Origin: Embiotoca jacksoni
Lineage: Eukaryota > Chordata > Actinopteri > Embiotocidae
DNA length: 64,000 nucleotides
NCBI GenBank assembly: GCA_022577435.1
Contig: JAKOON010000018.1
Coordinates: 1,685,775 to 1,749,774, forward strand
Reading direction: 5' to 3'
Made by a program: the position numbers and the translations under genes. Under the pieces are notes generated by a model, which was not told the origin of the DNA, made no database searches, and saw only the letters and a list, made by a program, of their open reading frames with translations. Below, piece by piece: positions 11,401 to 24,700 of this stretch. Numbering within the stretch: position 1 is the first letter of the stretch; each line of letters opens with the position of its first letter.

Positions 11401-14400
11401 TCATGCGTTATGCTGATGACACTTTGATGCATCTTCTTTTGAACGTTGGAAAGTCACAAGGCTTGCGCACTCATACCTGCTTTTCTAACTTCACATCTTC
11501 ATTTTTCCTATTCGGCCAAACATCAGTGTCACATCTCCCGCTATTATAGGACACAGTTGATCGTCTTTTAATGAAGTCCAAGGGACGAGTTCTCATGATT
11601 TCTGCTCCGATCTCCCATCACTGGCTCAAAGTCATTCCGAAAATTTACGTTATACTTTTACTGATGGCTTCGAAATCACATCATGTATTTGTTGGCATAG
11701 CATTAGAAGCAATTTAGCGTTAACAGATAAACGTTGAAAACGTAAAATAAAAAATTATTTTTCATCTCAAACTATTTCCTACGTAATCTCTATAATATCT
11801 ACAAAATGTGACTGCATTTTCACACAATTTGCATTTTTTTTTGTAGATTTTTGGTCATCAGAGGAATACCAACAATCACAATATTTGCTGTCTCTTTAAA
11901 ATATTTTTAGTTTTTTCAACGTGCTAACTCAGAGTGTATTCCTGTGTCGCCTCAGCTCACCTTATTTTTATTTTCATTTCCACCGCTCTCTCTGGTGATA
12001 ACATTTTATCTGTGAATCAATAAAACATAAATCAAGTTAGGCAACACAAGCGGTGAGCTTTTTTATTAAGTCTTTTATTTCAATTTCATGAAGAGTGGCA
12101 CAGACTGATTATCAATATTTCCTAGGTGAGCGCTGTGAGGATCGGGGGCGGACCTACCAAGAGAGCTGTGCCAATCAGTGTCCTCGCAGTTGCACTGACT
12201 TGTGGGAGCATGTGCAGTGTCTACAAGGATCCTGTCACCCAGGTGAACATTAATGGCTGCTTCTTAATTAATTATTTTATTACTGGATCAGCCCAGAGGA
12301 TAAACTGCACGTTTCTCAATTCTGTTTCTCTTTTATTTTCTCTCTTTCTCTTTTGTCAGGCTGTCGTTGCCAAGAAGGTCAATTGTTGCAGGGCAACCAC
12401 TGTGTACCCCTGGCAGACTGTCGCTGTGGTATCCCATCAGGCAATGGAACGCTGGAGTTCAACCCAAGGGAAGAACTTATAAATGATTGTAACACCTGGT
12501 GAGAACATCTTAGTTCGACTTTTTTTGGAGATGAAGGATAAAATTAGAATAGTTTGAGCTTGTAAAAAATATTGGTCTGTCATAGAGAATGTCTCAGATT
12601 TAGAGCAGACTTTCAGACTTTATAACCCACTTTCTTTCTATAATTTTGATTCGATTTCAGATACCCAGGGTTCCCTTGGTTCAGGGAATATCAGGGAATT
12701 ATAAAAAAGATTTTCTTGACAGGGAACTTCAGGGGATTTGACCATTTTTGGGCCATGACCTGGAACATCAGGGTATTTTGTTTGCATGTTTAAACTTTAG
12801 TTGCCCTTTATCAAAATATGATATTTTCCATGTAGTCTTTTTTCATGTTCCTGCATGGGGAGACGGAATAACTGTGTAACTTTCCCATCTTGCACAGTCT
12901 GTATAAAACCTTTTTCAAGGTGCTCGTTTTATGTGTAATATGGTATAGAAACTAAAATCAGCAGTATTGTTGTTGTGAAAGTAATGCGAGAGCTCCAGAT
13001 ACCGAGTTGACAGTTCACTACCGTTACAGACCAACTTTAACATATTAACCAACTAACAGGTGTAGTTAGAAAGATTGCCAACAGGCCATTGAAATATGAC
13101 GATTGAATTTAGCTTCCAGTCCATAAGCTTTTTTGAAGGGTCGAGTTTTGTGTGACCATAATTGTGCTGCAGGTTTAAGCAGTGAAAATATTTACTTTGA
13201 AAACCCCTGTGAGCTTGTAAATTGATGCCAATAAAATAATGTGGCTGTTTCTTGTCTGCTCAGAAGTTTTCTGTTCATCAAGTCATGAAATTTCAACTTT
13301 TTGGTCAGGGAATGTGATATTTGACTTAGTGTGAGAACCCTGGGTACCTTACTTTTCCTCTAAACGTGGGATAACGTTTTCATCTCTCCCATCTACAGTG
13401 TGTGTGAGAGCGGCACTCTGGTGTGCACCGAGCTTCCCTGCCCAGTTTACGAGCCCTGGAGCCGATGGAGCTCGTGCTCTGCATCGTGTGGACATGGACG
13501 GACAACAAGGAAACGCCACTGCCAGGAGACGCCGGGCGGTCCCTCTTGTGCTGAAACCACACAGACGGAAAGTTGTGATCTGCCATCATGTCCAGGTCTG
13601 AAGTGGTAGAAACACCCTAATGCACAATAATAGGAACATTTAACCTGCTGAAAGTTGTCTTTGTTCATACCTGTCAGTCCTCAATTTCTCTCCTTCCTCT
13701 CTCTCCATAGCTGGATGTTTGTTGAGTGAGTGGTCAACTTGGAGTGAATGCAGCGCCACGTGTGGTGGAGGGTCGTCAATGCGGAACAAGACGCTCCTTC
13801 AAGAGCCAGAGCTTGGTGGGACAGCCTGCGTTGGACCCCTCGAACAACACACTCTCTGTAACACCAACAGCTGCCTGCCTGGTAACACAAACACACACCG
13901 AAAGCAGTACGCACACAATACCACGCGACTCGTTCAATTCTGAATGTAACTGAACCAACCTGCCGTGAAGACATAAGTTGTGAAGTAGTTATGAAGAATA
14001 AACTCAGATGTAATTTGGTGTGTGTTCTTTGTGTGTTTTGCAGGGTGTCCCAGCGGGCAGGTGTTCAGTGAGTGTTCAGGTTCCTGTCCATACAGCTGTG
14101 AGGACCTGTGGCCACACACTCAGTGTTTACCTGGACCCTGTTCGCCGGGGTGCACCTGCCCTCCCGGACAGGTCTGCCTCCCTTCGTTTGTATGTAAAAT
14201 GTTCTGTTGGACGGCAGGTCTGGTTCTTAACAGTATCATTGTGTCCTTCATAGGTGTTGCATCGAGGCTCCTGTGTGTTTCATGCTGAATGTCCCTGTTC
14301 ACCGCTCTCTCTGCCGACTGATTACCAAAGCTGGAACGCCAGCACTGAGGACTTCACAGCACCTGGAACAGTCATAGAGCACCTCTGCAACACCTGGTGA

Positions 14401-17400
14401 GACACTATACATGGGTTTATATATTCATTGAAGCAGATTAATCTTTCCCATCTGGATCTGGCCCGCTGAAGTAGCTTGAACTGTCTTAACTCACAGGCCA
14501 CATACTCTGAAGGAGTCCTGAGGGAACATCAGGCTGGACCTGTACTTCCTTCTTCTATGAGAGTTCAGCCTCTCTCAGACCCGTCGTTCTTAGCATTCAG
14601 GAGTTAACCATGGTGATTTCAGGGTCTTTTAACGAAACATTTCTACTGAAGTGGCGTCAGCGTTTTTTAATTTGTATTGCCGTTGTTTCTTTTGTGGTAA
14701 TTTGCCTGTTAACGTCAGTATTCTTCCTTCCGTTGTTAAGAACATCGTGTCACATTTGTCACAGTGGCTGTGCTTGTTAAATCTAACTCTCCTCCAGTCA
14801 CCTGAGTCTATTATTGAACCAGACGATAATCAACCTTATGAATAATTTTTTAGGTCTGTACTGTAACACATAGTCTGGCTTGTATCAGTCCACACTGGTG
14901 TCTGTACCCGTAACAGAAGCTTAAATATCACCTGAAAACACATTTCTAAGAAGGAAATTATAAGTCTTGTGTTTGGTTTGTTTCTCTTAACTTTAGTGAG
15001 TACTTGATCTTTTGTGTATGATATTTTGGTGCAGACTGTACAGTTTTTGACTATAATGCCTCCATGCAGTGGCATTACATGTCCATCTGTCCCGTTCTTG
15101 GAAGGATGAACTGATTATATTTGGGGGGGATCAGAGGTCAAGGTCATTCTGACCTCAAGTCACCCTACTCTCAGTAAAAATGTTTAGTATAACAATCATC
15201 ATTGTTAAGATTTAAAGTAATTAGTATATTGTATGACCTAAGAAGTCCTCATAACCAAACTTTTCATTAATTGGGGCATGACACACATCCTATATAGACA
15301 TTAAAACTTAAGAAAATACATCCAACCACTCATTTAAAATTTACTGGATTAAATAGGACGGCCTTCCAGCAGAGCATAGCGGCTACTGTGGAAAAAGACC
15401 CTCTGATGGTGATCAGCAGGCGACGTCTGATCCACTGATCGTGGTCTGATTTATTTATGACACATGTACCAAATCATATCTTAAAATGCTGCTCCTTTCA
15501 CTTTTCATTTTTGAAAGTTTTCTGGAGCTTCAGAAGACTTGAATTTCATTGTCTCAGTCAAACTGTGCTCTCAACAGTCTAGTTTGTCACTATGATATCT
15601 GCTGTAATTGATAGTCTGGTGCGCAGCAGACATGCTGTAAGTCATTTCATCATTCTCACAGCGGTCATGTAATATAGTCGGATCGGTCCCTCCGTGTGAC
15701 GTGATGATTGGTTTGGTGTCTCACTCTTCAATAATACAATAACCAAGATATGTTTCCCTCATCTGACTTCACTCTCTTGTTTTTCTTTAAATCTTGTCCA
15801 GCGTGTGCCGAGGTGGAGTCTTCAACTGTACGTCAGAGCTCTGTGACGGTGAGTGATGCTCTCTCACAGCTGCTTCTCTTGCACTTTATAGTGCCTCTCT
15901 CTTTTTTAGCAATGAAGGTAACAGCAGCAATCATGTTTGTTTGAACTGTCAGGTCTGTGATAGACATGTCAACCTATCTATAGTTCGTAACAGCTGCTGG
16001 AACAGTTGGCTCAAATAACTGACTGACAGTCACATCAATCACAGCCGGCACAGACCATTAGTGGCTTGTTGTTTCATAAACATGTCATGACATCTTTGTT
16101 GTTTTTTTTTACTTTATTCTTAAGGTTTATTTCAGGATCAACTTCACATCTGTTTTTTTTTTTTGTTTTTTTTTTGCTGGATTCCAGCTGCCTTCAAATT
16201 TTCAAGTTTTAGGTGCATTAAAAATCTTTATTACAAAAGAAACTCAAATAAAAATCACTCTTTAAATAACACATGCTGCTTATGAATTTAAGCTTGTGTT
16301 TCAATCCAAATGTTCTATGATGGACGATCTGGTTTCAGGGTAACTCACTTAACGGCCACCACAAACAGGATTTGTAACAATTAGATTTTAGCCCATCCAT
16401 CAGTGCTGTCCAGAATTACACTAAGAACGACTGTGTTTGGATCTTTGGGAACATCTTAATGGGAGGTCATCCAACACATCTTTCTTTAGTTTGGACTAAA
16501 CCATGTAATGCCATCTTCAAATAGTCGGAAGAGAAACAGCTGAGTGACACGTCCTCTTGAACGTGTGATCCTCATGGTTTCATGTGGGTTTTCTCTGTCA
16601 CCATCGAAAAGGAGAGAAGAAGCAGGCAAAGATTAAAATACACAGCTGATTAAGCTGTGTATTTTAATCTTTGCCTGCTTCTTCTCTCCTTTTGGTTTTG
16701 GGAATATCTTGTTGTTTGTAGTGAATTCTCTTTTCCCAGAGAGCAGTGTTGATCAGCGTTAAAGGCTAAGTCAGGTCGTTTCCAACATGGGAGTCTCTTT
16801 TCATTATCTAAAACCATTGAAACATTTCACTTAACTACTACATTGTGGATATTTGAGAAACCACAAACTAATCATCAGTTGCAGAATGTCTTTAATATAA
16901 ACAGATGTGGGCATTGTATTTTCATTTTCCTGGACAAACAGATTAATATTGCTCCTATGATGATGTTCCTCTGTTTTGCTGTTGCAGGTAAATGAAAGTA
17001 AAATCAAAGCTGTCCTGAAAGTGTTGGTTTGTATTTATTTGTCTGACCCTCTCGTGTCCCTCTAGTGGACTGTCGGTGGTCCAGCTGGTCCCCCTGGAGT
17101 CCGTGCTCAGCCAGCTGCGGTTCAGGCCAACAGAGGTCCACCAGGTTTGTCCTGCAGCCCAGTCAGTATGGAGGGGCCCCGTGTGAAGGCCTGAACTACC
17201 TCTCGACAACCTGCATGGCCCCTGACTGTGGTGAGTGAAGGGCGGACCAATCAGAGACCAGTATCTGTGGTTAACCGCTTTAGCCCCGCCCCTCCTTCAC
17301 TTTGACTGGACGGCTGGTGACAGTGACGAGCGCAGCGTTGACACTTTTCAACCCTCAGTGACCGGAAAAAAAGAGCAGAATGTTCGGCGCAGAATAAACT

Positions 17401-19547
17401 CTCAGCACCTCGTTAAGCTGCTGGAGTTCATTAAAACATTTAGAATATGCTGTACTCAGGAAAAAACGGCTTGTTGGACACGGAGGTAGTTGCAGAGTGT
17501 CAGCCGGTTTCGGCGCATGCTGATTGGTTCAAATTAAACCGAGGTCTACGTCCAGGAGGATGCAACGACTGCAGCGATTCTCTAAGGAGGGTGTTCAGAC
17601 CCGTATTAATGGGGTATAATTGGGTCTGGTTCCAACCAGGCGTGCAGATAACAACCAACTAAACACTCTAAACATCCAAGTGTGTAAGAGAATCTAACGG
17701 TGGCCACGAAATAAAAAATGCGAAACAATTAATGATATGATTTCTGGACTCCTGCAAAGACGTGGAGCTGCAACAAAGCAAACTAAATGGAAGGAGAGCT
17801 GTTTAGATGAGGGCTCATTTTAAGGTCATGGAAGCACAATGATTCTTAGCTTCAACTGATAAACTAATGAAAACATAGTCATGAATGTTAGCTTACAGTT
17901 CTGCCAACAGATCCTCCGAAACCCTGAACCTTTAAATATTGTGGTCAGAAGTTTCCATTCACTCGTCATGAACATGAAAATAATGGTAGCATTGGACTTT
18001 TTCTGGGGAAGAATGAGCGTACAACATACACTTACCAGCCACTTTATTAGGTACACCTGTTCAACTGCTCGTTAACGCAGATCAGCCAATCACATGGCAG
18101 CAACTCAATGCATTGAGGCATGAAGACATGGTCAAGAAAACCTGCTGAAGTTCAAACGGAGCATCAGAACAGGAAGAAAGGTGATTTCAGTGATTTGAAG
18201 GTGGCAGGTTGTTGGAGCCAGACGGGCTGGTCTGAGTATTTCACTAACTGATGATCTACTGGGATTTTCACCCACAACCATCTCTAGCTTTACAGAGAAC
18301 GGCCCGACAAAGAGAAAATATCCAGTGAGCCGCAGTTCTCTGGGCGAAGATGTCTCGTTGATGCCAGAGGTCAGAGGTCAGAGGTCAAAGGAGAACAGCC
18401 AGCCTGGTTGGAGATGATAGAAAGGAAACAGTAACTCCAATAAGCACTCGTTCCAACTGAGGTATGCAGAAGATCTGAACAACACCTGGAAGCTTGAAGC
18501 AGACGGACTCCAGCAGCAGAAGACCACCGGGTCCTCCTGTCAGCTAACAACAGCAAACTGAGGCTGGATTCACACCGGCTCATTGGACAGGAGAAGATCG
18601 GAAAACAACATGAAAGCGTGGATCCATCCTGCCTCGTATCTGCGGTTCAGGCTGGTGGTGGTTTGGTGTGTGTGTGTGGGGGGGTTTCTTGGCCCATTTT
18701 GGGTCCTTAGTACCAACTGAGCATCATTTAAACACCACAGCCTACCTGAGTATTGCTGCTGACCGTGTCCGTCCCTTAATGTCCTCAGTGGACCGTCTTC
18801 TGATGGCTGCTTCCAGCAGGATAACGCACCACGTCACAAAGATCAAATCATCTCAAACTGGTTTCTGGAACATGACGATGAGTTCACTGGACTCCAACGG
18901 CCTCCACGGTCACCACATCTCCATCCAATAGAAGCTTTGGGATGTGGTGCAACGGGAGAGTCGCATCACGGATGTGCAGCCGACAAATCTGCAGCAACTG
19001 GGTGATGCTGTCATGACAATATGGAGCGAAACCTCAGGAATGTTTCCAGCAGCTTGTTGAATCTACGACACCAAGAATTAATAATTAAAGCAGTTCTGAA
19101 GACAAAAGGGTCCAACGGTACGAGCAAGGTGTACATAAGAAAGTGGCTGGTGAGTGTATATCTTTAATAATCAAGAATTTGGAGCACACATAGTCATATA
19201 TTATGGGTCTTCTGAGATCAAAATTCACATACAATCACCCGTTATAATAAACTCAATTATTTAGTGGTGCTAAAAGTTCCAAAATGTCTTAACTTGGTGA
19301 TTATGTTTGAACACAGCTGGCAGCTTCTGTCAGAAATGTGGACTGTGCTTGAAAGTCGGGTCCGTGCCAGGAAACCAACTAATGTGACTGAAATCTAATT
19401 CTTCTGCCATGAAAAGTCAAATACCACCAGAATATTGATCAGAATCCAGCAGAAGCTTGTTGATGGCTGCAAAAAGTGTCTGGTCAAGATACAACTTACT
19501 ACAGACCCTTTAATCAAATGATAAATGTGCTATATTTAACACACATG

Positions 19548-19583
<36 letters not shown>

Positions 19584-20538
19584 CTTTATTTGGAGAGCAC
19601 TTTTCCAAACTCCAGTTACAAAGTGCTTCACATAAAATAAGCCATTAAAAGAAAAGGACCAGTGAATTCTAACAAGCCTTAACAACTCAATGATCGTGTT
19701 AAATAACCATAAAAACAATTAAAACACAGTATAAAAGAAATAGATACTGTACATACTAAAATCAACTAAAATCAGCAAAGGCTCTCCAATACATGTTTTA
19801 AGAAGAGATTTAAAACATGTCACTGACCTTTATTTCCTCAGGCAGCTCGTTCTATAACTTTTGGAGCCTCTGACTGAAACTTTTAGTTTTAAAACGTGTC
19901 TCCGGAACAGATAAAAGTCTTTTGTCTGAGGATGTCAGACTAACAGGCCGGTTTGTATGGAACAAGCAGGTCGATGAGCGAGGCTGTGAAGTGTCTTAAA
20001 AGTCAACAGTAAAATCTTAAAATCAATTCTTGCTGTAGAACAGTTCATAGAAATGATTCAAATCCAAATATTGCCATGACATTCATGTCCATGATGAGTT
20101 TATTTAAACCTCCGACTGCAGTCGTACGTCACAGCAAGTGACATAAAGAACAAAACATTTAAATTATTATTGGTAATCACTTTTATTATTTATGTCATAT
20201 TGATAAATACTGCACTTTGAAATGCTCTCATTTTCTGTCCATTCCTTTCCCCACCAACTCACTTTGTCTTTTGTATTGCTCTATATTTGCTCCTCAGCCT
20301 GTCCCCAAGGGGAGCGGTGGAGGAGGAGCACGTCGGAGGAGGTGCTGCAGTGTGAGAGGAGCTGTGAGGACATCTACTCCTCCTCTCCTGTCAGCTGCAG
20401 CCGCCCCACCGAGGGCTGCATGTGTCGGGACGGGCTTTACCGAAACCTGGAGGGGGTGTGTGTCATCCCAGCTCTCTGCCCCTGTCATGACCAGGGCATC
20501 CTGCATGAGGTACGCACACACACACACACACACTCAAC

Positions 20539-20621
<83 letters not shown>

Positions 20622-20644
20622 TCATCAACCATTCACACACTCAA

Positions 20645-20718
<74 letters not shown>

Positions 20719-20739
20719 ATCAACCATTCACACACTCAA

Positions 20740-20780
<41 letters not shown>

Positions 20781-21342
20781 GGCTAACCCAAAGTGAACAG
20801 AGGTCCCAGCGGTCCCATTGTGCTGCCTCATTGTTACAGAGGTGTTTACGTTCCGTCCCATTCACTCCCATTGTGTTACTTACTCATGAAGAGGGGCCCA
20901 TTAGAAGATGAGTGACAAGCCCCGCGGGCCACATTACACGCAATGCATCTCCAGTCCTCAGCCTCATCAATAATGGAGGAAGTGCAGTAGAGAGCAGCAA
21001 CAGGGCAAGCCTGCCAGGAATTATTTATGAAGGAGGGGATATTATAAGATTATGAGAATTAATCATAAACTGACACGAGGTCAGGTGATCCCTCCTCTTC
21101 AGGTCTTTGTCTTTCACCCTCTCTTTAATGCTCTTTAATTCCTCACCACAACCCTTCTCTGGTGGTTTTGTTCTGATAACTCATGGTCTCCATCCAAATC
21201 TCCTGTTGTCCCTCCGTCCTCCTCTTTCTTTCTGTCTTTGTCTCCCTCCATCCGACCCTAATGTTCACTCATTTGTCCTCTGCCTGCCTGCTTGTCTGTC
21301 TCTCTCTCTCCCTGTATCTCTGTCTGTCTTTCCCTCTCTCTC

Positions 21343-21375
<33 letters not shown>

Positions 21376-21399
21376 GCTTGTGTGTCTGTCTCTGTGTGT

Positions 21400-21465
<66 letters not shown>

Positions 21466-21707
21466 GTCTGTCTGTCAGCTGCTGATGATTTATGTCCACA
21501 TAAAGACATGTTGGTTTAAAGACCTCATGACTGTTCACCAAACTGCTCACTGAACCAAACAGGAGCTTCTTAGTGGATAAAAATAAATAAATAAATAAAG
21601 TGTTGATGATGACCATCTAACACATGATAGAAATATATAAATACATAATGTTTGTATACTGTGTTGTTATAGTTACCTCTGTCACAAAATAAATAGATCG
21701 TGTGTGT

Positions 21708-21766
<59 letters not shown>

Positions 21767-24700
21767 TGTGTGTAGGCCGGATCGGAGTGGGAACAGGGCT
21801 GTCTGTCCTGCAGCTGTGTGAACGGGAGGACAGTGTGTCAGCTGAGATGTCCTCCACTTTACTGCGATGAGGTGAGACGAACACACCGACTCTAAATCTG
21901 TCTGATGGTCTGTTTGTTATTTTTCTACTGAATAATGTTTATAGCTAAACATCAACATGGGGAGGCATCACAGACTGGATATAAAAGAGTTCGTAGCTTT
22001 CAGGTCTGTAAAATGGTTCTGATCTAGAAGTGTCTTCAGCTGCAATACCAGCGAGTGCCACTAGAGGTCGGCTCCAAAAAGCCTCCGGCTCCATAGACTC
22101 CCATTCAACTTCTCTCATCAAATCCAAAGTGAATAAAATGTGTCCATCAGTTATCTCGGTGTTGTTAGCTAAAGTCACTCCTTCTTCTTAGTTTTCTGGA
22201 GGTCCATCTGAAAATAATCCCTCATTCATTAGAAAAGAAGATTCAAGAAGACCTGTTTTTGGGGGCGTGTCTGTTTGATTGACAGGCCTGTGGTGCAGTC
22301 AGGTTACAGCTATCGGTGGGCGGGACGTAGTATCGTCAGGTTTCCAATCAGATCGGTCAGATCCACCGCTGGCTCCTCCCCCAGCTTGTCCAAATATGGT
22401 CACTTCCTGCTCCAAACCGCTCCGAACTATCAAGATGGTGACGGACAGAATCTGAACTGGAGGATTCATAACGTTCACAAACCAACGATGACATCACTGA
22501 TGGACGATGACATCACTGATGGATGATGGATGGGAGGCAACAACAGTTTGTTCAAGATCATAGGGACACTGTCATGGATGAATTATTCTATCACAGGATA
22601 TGTCATTTTATATTGCACTAATAATATGTCAGTTCAATAAATGGGAATATATGTTTTTATCTAATTCTCAATACCATAAAAACAATATTTTATTGAATTA
22701 GAGCAGCAGTCCTGTAAAAGTTGCCTTTAAATTGGTTGTTGACATCCTTTCTATTTGTAGCCTGACACACCTAAAGATGTTTATAGGATAGTTCCCTCAG
22801 CAGGAATTATCTCCAATACTAGCTGGTAAATCTCTATCATTTCATGGTATGTCATTATTTTATGTATTTAGTTCAACCTCATTAATTCATTTTGTCTCAG
22901 AGAGATTAAAATATCTTGTGAGTGCTGAGAGGAGAAAGCTGTATGTACTGCACACAGTTCAGTGACACCGAGCAGCCACACAGTATATGAACTGTTTAAA
23001 ACCTGGTTAGTGCAACTATGAAGTCCCTCAGAGGAAGATGTCGGTGTTCAGGTTGTTGTGCAGTTCATTATTATATTATGGTGAGGTGCATTTTATTGGA
23101 TTGGACTTTCATATTCTCTAAATTTTGAATTTAACCACTGAAACATCTCAGTAGTTTAGTGGTTTTATGAATAAAAACACGTGTGGGCTGATACTTTGTA
23201 GATGTCAGTGTTTGGGATCAACATGTGACCTTCAGAGGTGCTGACTCGTCTGTTGTCTGTTCCTCGTCTACATGGCAGATGAGATCCTTTAGGATGATCA
23301 GATGAATTGATAACAGTCTTCATGTTTCTGATGCGTCTTTGCATCTTTTCAACCACAAATGCTGAGTTTCGGTAAATTCATCCAGTCGCTTCACACACTC
23401 GTTTGCTTCTAACCTCTTCTTATGACGGACTTTCTGTGTGCAACTCCTTTTACTTCATGACATAATAAATGTCTTATGAGTCATAGGCCTTTTAATCTTA
23501 CTGGAAAAACACACAGATTATCACAATTTTAATTTGGATCATTTTTAAATGCCCAAAACTACCCGAACAGTAGGAGAGGATTTCCCGTCCGACTAATTAT
23601 CTCAGTCGTCATTAAATTCTTGTCCCTCCTTAAATCCTTAAAGCGTGTGAACCCCTGAGGCCGTCCCGACTGCAGAGTTGGGAACCACTGAATTTGGCTG
23701 ACCCTCATATTTCACTGCAGACGTGTCCGTCCTCTGAGCGGCTTCATCTTCCTCCGGCGGCGTGTCGGACGTGGAGCGTCTTATCTGCCTGTTTTATCTT
23801 ACTTCCTGATTTCATCATGTTTTCTTGATCTCTGTTCTTCTATCAGGTAAACGTTGTTAAACGGACTCTTTTTTTGTCCGTTGTGTGTTTATTGTCGTTT
23901 CCTACTTTGTGCTGCAGCCTGCAGACACAGTTAATCCAGCTGCTGAGTTTTAGTCATTAAAAACATGAATCCTCCTGTTTATTGTGGAACTCGTTCACAC
24001 CGTGTCTGTAGCAGGAGGAGGATGACTTCCTTGTCCAAACTGAGACTGCGGGAGTCGACGGTGACGTAGTGAAGTTGTTTACGACCGGTTTGCACACAGG
24101 TGTTTTATTTTGAAGATTTTCACAGAATTGTATATTTTTCTGAACAAACTTCCTGCGCGTCCGATCTGCTCTGTTCTCCTGATGGAATGGTAATAAATTA
24201 AAGTCACGGCCATGTTTATATTTTCTCTGCCTTGATGTGAGGCTACACTATCAGACCTATAGTGGTGAAATCAAACCCTCCCCAGTATGTAGACAGCAGA
24301 ACAAAGTACAGTCCAGACTCCTGACATCACTATTTGTTCATAGTTGCAGGAAATCTCCATTTGTTGTCTCGGTTATTTGCTCCTCAGTAGACGTCTGTGC
24401 GTCTCCTGCATCCAAACCCAGCTGAGGCTTCTCATTAGTCTCCCAGACGAACACATCGGCCCGCTCAGCCTCCGCTGGCACCCCGGGGGGCCACGGTTCA
24501 CTCGCCGTCTCTGGTGGCCACAAACGTCTGAATTACTCCGAGCGAGAGAGGAGCTTCGCTCCCTGAAGAGTGTGTGATGTTCTCTGGCTGCAGCAGATCG
24601 ATACCTGACCGGCCGATCCTCCCACGAGCTCTTCATCATGTCCTTCTGCCTCCTCTGTGCACCGACTCTTCTTTCTTCGTCGACGTAATTCCGTTTCATT

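Larger units (their letters stand above)
10701..11732 (-). repeat. tRNA array unit, copy 2 (truncated after 11732)
   Basis: Near-identical to 9196-10227. Similarity stops after GATAAAC; copy 1 continues to a third serine tRNA while this copy runs into unrelated AT-rich intron (11733-12125). Confidence 0.92.
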
